Shown piece by piece: positions 1 to 5,925 of a stretch of DNA of 7,328 nucleotides. The position numbers and the translations under genes are program-made. Position 1 is the first letter of the stretch; every line of letters starts with the position of its first letter. The notes beneath the pieces are model-generated. The model was given only the letters and a program-made list of their open reading frames with translations. It made no database searches and had not been told where the DNA came from. This DNA comes from Candidatus Adiutrix sp. (GTDB lineage Bacteria > Desulfobacterota > Desulfarculia > Adiutricales > Adiutricaceae): NCBI GenBank assembly GCA_031283395.1, contig JAITBV010000124.1:1-7328 (forward strand), in the 5' to 3' direction.

Positions 1-1
1 G

Positions 2-406
2 GACCTGGTGCTGAGGCCCCGGGTCATCTTCCTGGGCCTGGGCTGCCACCGGGGCGTGGACCGGGCCGAACTGGAGGAACTCATAACCCGGGAACTGGCC
101 CGGCACCTGTTGGCCCGGGACGCCGTGGCCGGCCTGGCCACGGTGGAGGCCAGGGCCGGGGAACCGGCCCTGGCGGACCTCTGCCGGGAAAACAACTGGC
201 CCTTATCGGTCTTCAGCAAGGATGAACTGGAACGGGCCAAGGTTCCCAACCCTTCGGAAACGGTGAAAAAAAATATAGGAGTAGCCTCGGTATGCGAAGC
301 CGCAGCCTTACTGGCGGCCCGGACGGATCGCCTGGTCATAAGCAAAGTCAAAAGCCCGAGGGCCACCCTGGCCGCGGCCGTCGCCGCGCCGCCCAAGGCG
401 GCCTGA
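2..406 (+). CDS. cbiG: Cobalt-precorrin-5A hydrolase CbiG, C-terminal domain (5' partial)
   Basis: This is the last 134 codons of a gene that enters from the left edge; the frame is open to position 2, so the GTG at 8 is internal and not the start. In the anaerobic cobalamin pathway CbiG opens the delta-lactone ring of cobalt-precorrin-5A and releases the two-carbon fragment, giving cobalt-precorrin-5B in the cytoplasm. The visible part matches the CbiG C-terminal domain. It begins with a beta strand and the glycine-rich motif GLGCHRG (visible residues 12-18), followed by the helix rich in Glu and Leu. Later comes GVASVCEAAALLA (residues 93-105), the family's conserved SVxEAAALLA block, and then VISKVKSPRATLAAAV, the usual closing strand. 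The tail AAPPKAA is Ala/Pro-rich and looks like a linker. The stop TGA (404-406) lies inside the out-of-frame cbiH reading frame. CbiG, rather than the oxygen-dependent CobG route, points to cobalt-early synthesis. Identity is high confidence; the N-terminal domain is not in view. Confidence 0.9.
   Translation, partial: DLVLRPRVIFLGLGCHRGVDRAELEELITRELARHLLARDAVAGLATVEARAGEPALADLCRENNWPLSVFSKDELERAKVPNPSETVKKNIGVASVCEAAALLAARTDRLVISKVKSPRATLAAAVAAPPKAA
277..281 (+). promoter_or_regulatory. Shine-Dalgarno candidate for the early cbiH start
   Basis: AGGAG lies 10 bases before the ATG at 292, inside cbiG codons that encode the conserved GVASV segment. It is the only good ribosome binding site near a standard start codon for cbiH, and it is why the ATG at 292 is preferred. 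The spacing is slightly long, and the purines may simply reflect cbiG coding. Confidence 0.4.
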
Positions 407-1215
407 AAGCCGGGCCGGCGGCCCGCCGGCCCTTTAAGCTGGACATCATCGGCCTGGGCTCCGGGGGGGCCGAGGGACTGACCCTGGCCGCCCGCAAGAG
501 CCTGAAGGCCGCCGAGGCGGTCTACGGCTACGGATTGTATCTGGACCAGGCCGGACCCCTGATCCAAAAGGCCGCCATCCACCAAAGCGGCATGACCGCC
601 GAAATGAAGCGGGCCGGGGAAGCCCTGGACAGCGCCCTGGGCGGCCGCCGCACGGCCGTGGTCTCCGGCGGGGACGCCGGAGTTTACGGCATGGCCGGGG
701 CGGTCTTTGAAGTGGCGGCCGCCCGGAACCTGGATCTGGGGCGGGGCCCGGGGCAACTCTCCATAGAGGTCCTGGCCGGAGTGCCGGCCGCCGTGGCCGG
801 CGCGGCTCTCCTGGGCGCGCCCCTGACCCACGACTTCTGCCTCATTTCCCTCTCCGACCGCCTCACCCCCTGGGAACTCATCGAAAAGCGCCTGGACCTG
901 GCCGCCCGGGGGGATTTCGTCATCGTCCTTTACAACCCCAAAAGCCGAGGCCGGGACTGGCAGTTGGGCCGGGCCCTGGAGATACTGGCCCGGCGCCTGG
1001 CCCCCCGCACCCCGGCCGGCGTGGTCAGCCGGGCCGGCCGGGCCGGCCAGGCTACCCTGGTCACCACCCTGGAGGAACTGGGGTCGGCCCGGGTGGACAT
1101 GCAGACCCTGGTCATCATCGGCAACCGCCGCACCTTCGTTTACAAGGGTTTTTTGATAACCCCGCGCGGCTATGTGGATAAATACGGCTCTGGAAGGCGG
1201 GAAGGCAAGTTATGA
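292..1215 (+). CDS. cbiH: Cobalt-factor III / precorrin-3B C17-methyltransferase (CbiH/CobJ)
   Basis: This cytosolic SAM-dependent tetrapyrrole methyltransferase methylates C17 and contracts the macrocycle, giving cobalt-precorrin-4 in the anaerobic route. Its neighbour cbiG favours CbiH chemistry over the aerobic CobJ reaction. From the ATG at 292 the product is 307 residues. The enzyme fold begins only at KLDIIGLGSGG (residues 49-59), the N-terminal GxGxG loop. Then come VSGGDAGVYGMA (124-135), the family's SAM-site block; GAPLTHDFCLISLSDRLTPW, with H180-D181; LYNPKSRGR, with N215-P216; and GVVSRAGRAGQ, the counterpart of the usual IVRNAGRxG segment. CbiH proteins are usually about 240-250 residues, so the first 48 residues (Arg/Gly/Pro-rich) are probably not part of the enzyme. 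No ATG, GTG or TTG lies between 292 and the fold. Alternatives are a CTG at 403, overlapping the cbiG stop as CTGA (270 residues), or a CTG at 439. The stop TGA overlaps the next gene's ATG (1212-1215), so the two are translationally coupled. Function is confident; the start is not. Confidence 0.9.
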   Translation: MRSRSLTGGPDGSPGHKQSQKPEGHPGRGRRRAAQGGLKAGPAARRPFKLDIIGLGSGGAEGLTLAARKSLKAAEAVYGYGLYLDQAGPLIQKAAIHQSGMTAEMKRAGEALDSALGGRRTAVVSGGDAGVYGMAGAVFEVAAARNLDLGRGPGQLSIEVLAGVPAAVAGAALLGAPLTHDFCLISLSDRLTPWELIEKRLDLAARGDFVIVLYNPKSRGRDWQLGRALEILARRLAPRTPAGVVSRAGRAGQATLVTTLEELGSARVDMQTLVIIGNRRTFVYKGFLITPRGYVDKYGSGRREGKL

Positions 1216-4200
1216 ACCGGATACTGGCAGCCATTTTGGGCATACTTCTTTTTTCCGGCCCGGCCCCGGCCCTCGAACCGGAGGCAACGGGCGCTCCGGC
1301 CCAACTGCGGCCCTGGACCGACTGGGTCCTTTACGGACATCAAGAGGCCCGGCTCTGCCCGCCAGATCACGCCCGGCGCCGCCTGTGCGCCTGGCCCGTC
1401 AGCCTGGCCCTGGACCTCGGCGACCGGGGCGGCCGTTTCCTGGCCGTCTTCGATCTCAAGCGGGAAATGGCCTTCACCCTGCCCGGAGAATCCGGAGCCT
1501 GGCCCCGGGACGTGAAGCGGGCCGACGGAACCCCGGTCATGGTGCTGGGCCGGGACAGGCCGCAGGTCTTCCTGCCCCCCGGCCGCCACACCCTGACCGG
1601 CGAGTTTCAATGGCTTCGCCTGCCTGAAACCATAAGGCTGCCCCTGGGCTCGGCCCTGAGCCTGAAAGTCAACGGCCAGGCCGTCGATTTTCCGCCCCTG
1701 GAAGCCGATTACCAGTCCAACTCGGTCCGCCTGTGGCTGGGTGCCGCGCCCCAAGAGGAGGACAGCCCGGCCCTGGCGGCCACGGCCGCCGACCGCCTGG
1801 CCGTCACGGTCAACCGCCTGATCCGGGACGAGCAGCCCCTCCAGATCGGCACCCGCCTTAAACTCGTCGTCAGCGGCCGGGAAAGGGAAGTGGTCCTGAG
1901 CCAGGCCTTGCTCCCGGGGACCCGCGCCTCATTTCTCTCCTCGCCCCTTCCGGCCCAGTTGGCCGACGGCGGGCTCCGGGTGAGGGTCAAACCCGGGGTC
2001 TTCGACATCTTTCTCGACAGCCGGGCCGAAGACCGGCCCCAGAGCCTGGGACCGGCCCCGGGCGGGGAAGAGGAATACTGGGCCTTCCAGGCCCGGCCGG
2101 AACTCCGGCTGGCCGAAGTTTCCGGGGCGGAACAGATAGACCCCTCCCAGGTGGATTTCCACCCGCCCTGGCAATCCTTCCCCATCTACGTGCTGCCCCC
2201 GGGCGGGAGCCTGACTTTCACCACCCTCCGCCAGGGCGACCCAGACCCCCCGCCCGACCAGCTCCGCCTGAACCGGGAATGCTGGCTGGACTATGACGGC
2301 GAAGGCCTGTCCTGCCGCGACCACCTCAGCGGGGTGCTGAACCGCCAGTGGCATCTGAACACCACCGAGCCCTTCAGCCTGGCCCAGGCCAGCTTGAGCG
2401 GCCAACCCCAGGTCATCACCTGGCAGACCGACTCCCGGGGGGGCCAGGCCCCGGGCCTTCAATTGCGGGAAGGCCGGATCAACCTGGAAGCCGACCTGCG
2501 CCTGGACGGTTTCTCGGGCCGCCTGCCGGCCTCGGGCTGGGACCACGCCCTGGAAACCGAAGGCCAGAAACTGAACCTGCCCCCCGGCTATCACCTCTTC
2601 CATGTTTCCGGGGCCGAGGCCCGGCAGAATTACCCGGCCAGCGGCTCCGGCACCTGGACCGGGGCCTGGGGCACTTTGGACTTTTTCCTGGTCCTCCTCA
2701 TCTCCATCGCCTCAGCCCGCCTTTACGGTCCGGCCGCCGGGCTTCTGGGGCTGGCCGCCCTGACCCTGGGCTATCATGAACCCCTGGCCCCCCGCCTGGT
2801 CTTTATCCACCTCCTGATCACGGCGGCCCTCCTGAAACATCTGCCGGCCGCGGCCCGGAAGGCCCGCGGCCTGGTCCGCCTCTGGCGCCTTTCGGCCGCC
2901 CTGGTCCTGGTGGTCCTGGCCTCGCTCTTCATCATCAACCAGGCCCGGGTGACTCTCCACCCCCAACTGGAAGACCCCGGCTACTGGCCCGGCCGGGAAT
3001 ATTCCGGGTTCGCGGGCTTCGGGGCCTCCTCGAAGCGAAGCCAGGATTACTATTACGCCGACCGGTATGATGACGGCCCGGCGGATTACGACCAGGTGGC
3101 CATGGCCGAGGCGCCCGTGGCCGAGGAGATGGCGGCAATGAGGGAAGAAATGAGGGGAGAAATGATGAGGGGGATGGGCGAAAGGCCCCCCGCCCCCCCG
3201 AAGGCGCTGATGATGGACCGAGCCAAATCTTCCGCGACCTTGGCAGCGGGAGCCGCGCTGGGCCTCCCGGCCCAGGCCGGCAACCAGATGGTGCGCCTGA
3301 GCCAGGCCCCGGACGCCAAGGTGCAGAACAGCCTTCCCCGGCCCGCCTGGAACTGGCGTTCGGTCCGCCTGTATTACAATGAAACCGTCAGCGCCGACCA
3401 ACAGGTCCGCCTCCTGATCTACGGCCCCACGGCCTGGCGGCTTCTGGGCGGGCTGCGCCTCGTCCTCATGGCCCTCTTCGCCCTGAGGCTTCTGGAAGTG
3501 AAGATAAGGCCGAACTTGAGGAACCTTTTAAGGCCGGCCTCGGCCGCGGGCCTGATCCTGGCCGGGCTCTGGGCCTCTCCGGCCCTGGCCGAGTCCTGGC
3601 CCGACCCGGCCCTCCTGGAAGACTACCGGGCTCGTCTTCTGGAACAAAAACCCCTGCCCCCGGCGGGCCTGCCGCACCTGCGTCTGGGCCTGGCCGCCGA
3701 GGGCCTGGAACTGGACTTGACCGTGGAAGCCGGCCGGGAGGAGGTCATCCCCCTGCCGGCCCTGGACCGGAACATCTTCCGGCCCTCACGCCTGACCCTG
3801 GACAACGGCCGGGAACTGCCCCTCTTCGAGATCCAGGACCGCTGGCTGACCCTGGTCCCGCCGGGCCGCCACCTTCTGAAACTGGCGGGCCGGCTGAAAA
3901 AAACCTCTCCGGCCTTCCAGTCCTTCGACCTGAGCTTCCCCCCGGAAGGCCGGCCGGAGCGGGTGGAGGTCAGCGGCGAGGGCTGGCAGGTGGAGGGCCT
4001 GGAACCGGACGGCCGGCTGCGCGGCCGGACCCTGTTGTTGCGCTCCCTTATCCAATTGCCGGAAACCCAAGGGGAGGAGGCGGTCGAGGCGGAAGGCGGC
4101 CTGACCCTTTCACCCTTTTTCCAGGTGCAGCGGGTCCTGTCCCTGGGCCTGGACTGGCGGATCTCGACCGTGGTCCGGCGCCTGACCCCCACCGGGGCTC

Positions 4201-5495
4201 CGGTGAGCCTTAACCTGCCCCTTCTGCCCGGCGAAAACCCGGTCAGCGGCGTTATTACGGAAAACGGCCGGGTGACGGTCAGCTTCGGCCCCCAGGAAGA
4301 CCTGGTGACCTGGGAATCAAGCCTTTCTCCGGCCCCGACCCTGACCCTGACCGCCGAAGACGGCCCCTTCAGCGAAAGTTGGGCCCTGGACGCCTCGCCC
4401 ATCTGGCGGGTGGAACCCCGGGGCCTGGTGCCCATTCACCACACCCAGGGCGGCTTCTGGCAACCCCAATGGCGGCCCTGGCCCGGGGAAAGCCTGCGCC
4501 TGGAAGTGGGCCGGCCCCGGCCGGTGCCCGGCCTCTACCTGGTGGCCGACCGGGGCGATCTGACCATGACCCTAGGCGAAACCAGGCAACTGGCGGACCT
4601 TAATTTCCGGGTCCGGGCCAGCCAGGGCGGCCCCTTCACCTTCTCTTTGCCTGACGGGGTGGAAGTGCGCGAATTCACCGTGGACGGGCGTTCCGTGCCC
4701 CTGGGCCTGACGGCCGGGGATACTCGGGGCTCGACCCTGACCGCGCCCCTGAGCGCCGGGCCGCACGAAATAAAAGTGGCCTGGAGCCGGGAAGCGCCCC
4801 TGGGCGCCGTAAGTGAAACGCCGGCCCTGGACCTGGGCCTTCCGACCGCCAATGTGACCACCACCCTGGTCCTGCCGCAAAACCGCTGGATCCTCTGGAC
4901 CTGGGGCCCCCTGGAGGGCCCGGCCGTGCTGTTCTGGTCCATCCTGGCCGTGACTCTTCTGGCCTCCCTGGGCCTGGCCCGCCTGAAACTCACCCCCCTG
5001 GGCTGGGGCTCCTGGTTCCTTTTGTCCTGGGGGTTGATCCAGTTCCACCTCCTGGCCGCCCTGATCGTCGCCGGCTGGCTCCTGGTCCTGGGACGGCGCA
5101 GGCAGGCGGCGGCCCCGGGCGCATTTTTCAATCCCGCCCAGGTCGGCCTGGTCCTCTGGACCATCCTGGCCCTCTACCTGCTCTATCGGGGCGTGGAAAA
5201 CGGTCTTTTGAGAAACCCGGACATGATAATTTCCGGGGGCGGCTCCTACGGCCGGCGCCTGACCTGGTTCACGGACCGGCTGGAAGGCTCCTGGCCCCAG
5301 GGCCGGGTCTGGTCAGTGTCCTTGTGGTATTATAAGGCCCTGATGCTGGCCTGGTCCCTGTGGCTGGCGGCCAGCCTGGTGGGCTGGCTCCGGTGGGCCT
5401 GGACGGCCTTTTCCACCGACGGCTTCTGGCGCTCCGTCCGGCCGGACACCAAAAAACCAAGCGATGAAGGACTCCACGATGGAAAAAGTGATTGA
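1212..5495 (+). CDS. Giant duplicated multi-pass membrane protein, function unknown
   Basis: The product has 1427 residues. The start ATG overlaps the cbiH stop (ATGA) and has GGGAAGG (1199-1205) six bases upstream. A signal peptide spans residues 1-20 (hydrophobic core, then APA before L21), so the following 460 residues should be periplasmic. They look beta-rich. A membrane cluster follows, at about 489-505, 507-521, 526-541 and 560-578. Next is a Tyr/Asp- then Met-rich linker (about 590-705), the segment DAKVQNSLPRPAWNWRSVRL (701-720), a membrane segment at 745-761, and a signal-peptide-like stretch at 776-793 ending SPALA. A second beta-rich domain spans about 794-1225, and a last membrane cluster lies at about 1238-1256, 1264-1293 (possibly two passes), 1311-1325 and 1372-1393. 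The two halves share motif order, including PPGRH at 122-126 and 883-887. From memory, similar long uncharacterised membrane proteins occur in Gammaproteobacteria with the same HLLxxxALLxxLP, AKVQ...WxWRSVRL and YxALMLxWxLWLA blocks; I know of no function. No catalytic motif was recognised. A role tied to cobalamin is suggested only by coupling. Confidence 0.85.
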   Translation: MNRILAAILGILLFSGPAPALEPEATGAPAQLRPWTDWVLYGHQEARLCPPDHARRRLCAWPVSLALDLGDRGGRFLAVFDLKREMAFTLPGESGAWPRDVKRADGTPVMVLGRDRPQVFLPPGRHTLTGEFQWLRLPETIRLPLGSALSLKVNGQAVDFPPLEADYQSNSVRLWLGAAPQEEDSPALAATAADRLAVTVNRLIRDEQPLQIGTRLKLVVSGREREVVLSQALLPGTRASFLSSPLPAQLADGGLRVRVKPGVFDIFLDSRAEDRPQSLGPAPGGEEEYWAFQARPELRLAEVSGAEQIDPSQVDFHPPWQSFPIYVLPPGGSLTFTTLRQGDPDPPPDQLRLNRECWLDYDGEGLSCRDHLSGVLNRQWHLNTTEPFSLAQASLSGQPQVITWQTDSRGGQAPGLQLREGRINLEADLRLDGFSGRLPASGWDHALETEGQKLNLPPGYHLFHVSGAEARQNYPASGSGTWTGAWGTLDFFLVLLISIASARLYGPAAGLLGLAALTLGYHEPLAPRLVFIHLLITAALLKHLPAAARKARGLVRLWRLSAALVLVVLASLFIINQARVTLHPQLEDPGYWPGREYSGFAGFGASSKRSQDYYYADRYDDGPADYDQVAMAEAPVAEEMAAMREEMRGEMMRGMGERPPAPPKALMMDRAKSSATLAAGAALGLPAQAGNQMVRLSQAPDAKVQNSLPRPAWNWRSVRLYYNETVSADQQVRLLIYGPTAWRLLGGLRLVLMALFALRLLEVKIRPNLRNLLRPASAAGLILAGLWASPALAESWPDPALLEDYRARLLEQKPLPPAGLPHLRLGLAAEGLELDLTVEAGREEVIPLPALDRNIFRPSRLTLDNGRELPLFEIQDRWLTLVPPGRHLLKLAGRLKKTSPAFQSFDLSFPPEGRPERVEVSGEGWQVEGLEPDGRLRGRTLLLRSLIQLPETQGEEAVEAEGGLTLSPFFQVQRVLSLGLDWRISTVVRRLTPTGAPVSLNLPLLPGENPVSGVITENGRVTVSFGPQEDLVTWESSLSPAPTLTLTAEDGPFSESWALDASPIWRVEPRGLVPIHHTQGGFWQPQWRPWPGESLRLEVGRPRPVPGLYLVADRGDLTMTLGETRQLADLNFRVRASQGGPFTFSLPDGVEVREFTVDGRSVPLGLTAGDTRGSTLTAPLSAGPHEIKVAWSREAPLGAVSETPALDLGLPTANVTTTLVLPQNRWILWTWGPLEGPAVLFWSILAVTLLASLGLARLKLTPLGWGSWFLLSWGLIQFHLLAALIVAGWLLVLGRRRQAAAPGAFFNPAQVGLVLWTILALYLLYRGVENGLLRNPDMIISGGGSYGRRLTWFTDRLEGSWPQGRVWSVSLWYYKALMLAWSLWLAASLVGWLRWAWTAFSTDGFWRSVRPDTKKPSDEGLHDGKSD
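5467..5471 (+). promoter_or_regulatory. Shine-Dalgarno that decides the start of the small gene
   Basis: AAGGA sits seven bases before the ATG at 5479, within the last codons of the giant membrane protein gene. The earlier in-frame ATG at 5464 has only AACCAAGCG-type sequence in front of it and no convincing ribosome binding site. This supports initiation at 5479 and re-use of ribosomes finishing the upstream gene. Confidence 0.55.
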
Positions 5496-5895
5496 GGAAA
5501 TCCAATTCCAGGTGCCGCTGAAGGACAGCACCGCGGCCGGCGACACGGTCATCTTCCTTCGGGAGAACGAAGACGGCCAGATAAGCATGAGCTTCGCCAA
5601 GGTTATGGGCTTCGACCCCGACCCTTCCAAGCGGGACGAATGGTGGCACGTCCGCTTCGTCTTCCTGGAGATCCCGCTCCTGGCCCGGACCATCATTCTG
5701 CAGACGCCCCATTTCACCGGAAGGGAAATCTTCACCATGGGCGGGCGGAAAGTCTTCATCAAGGCCGTGAACTTCGAGGCCCTACAGGAGGAGTGCGGCG
5801 ACGAGTGCCAGGGGTGCGGGGGAGAAGCCCCCAAAGAGCCGGAGCCCAAAGGGGGGAACCGGCCGGGCAAGCCGACCTTCACCCTGGTGAAATGA
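5479..5895 (+). CDS. Small uncharacterised cytosolic protein with C-terminal Cys cluster
   Basis: The product has 138 residues from the ATG at 5479. An in-frame ATG at 5464 would add five residues (MKDST) but lacks a ribosome binding site. There is no signal peptide or membrane segment, so a cytosolic location is expected. Residues 1-100 look like a compact alpha/beta domain with alternating hydrophobic strands, for example TVIFLREN (23-30), WWHVRFVFLEIP (55-66), RTIILQTPHF (70-79) and EIFTMGGRKVFIKAVNF (83-99). The tail holds three cysteines, C106, C110 and C113, in CGDECQGC, followed by a Pro/Lys/Gly-rich disordered end. The Cys triplet could bind metal or form disulfides, but nothing proves this. 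The gene overlaps the 3' end of the giant membrane protein gene by 17 bases, so the two are probably coupled and may act together. I do not recognise a named family; the overlap, the ribosome binding site and the codon use support it as a real gene. Confidence 0.75.
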   Translation: MEKVIEEIQFQVPLKDSTAAGDTVIFLRENEDGQISMSFAKVMGFDPDPSKRDEWWHVRFVFLEIPLLARTIILQTPHFTGREIFTMGGRKVFIKAVNFEALQEECGDECQGCGGEAPKEPEPKGGNRPGKPTFTLVK

Positions 5896-5900
5896 TTTTT
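5878..5900 (+). terminator. Weak candidate terminator at the end of the plus-strand run
   Basis: A five-base-pair stem TTCAC/GTGAA (5878-5882 with 5887-5891) with a CCTG loop overlaps the last codons of the small gene, and five T residues (5896-5900) follow four bases after it. The stem is short and AT-containing, so intrinsic termination would be weak. The rest of the 30-base gap to the convergent gene (5896-5925) shows no better hairpin. Confidence 0.2.
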
Positions 5901-5925
5901 CGGAACAGCCCTTGATCAGCGCGCC

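Noticed and set aside
1031..1048. Tandem 9-base repeat GGGCCGGCC x2
   Set aside because: It lies in cbiH codons for the RAGRAG part of a segment conserved in the family, and GC-rich codon bias explains the repeat.
1709..5048. Long open frames on the minus strand opposite the giant gene
   Set aside because: They follow from the very GC-rich codon pattern of the plus-strand gene (few stops in other frames) and encode Arg/Pro/Gly-rich sequence without recognisable domains.
5794..5817. CX3CX2C spacing (CGDECQGC) like the radical SAM iron-sulfur motif
   Set aside because: The motif is at the extreme C-terminus of a 138-residue protein followed only by a disordered tail, so there is no room for the radical SAM barrel that must follow it.
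5913..5918. TGATCA palindrome in the 30-base intergenic gap
   Set aside because: Six bases of symmetry alone are expected by chance, and there is no second half-site or promoter near it.
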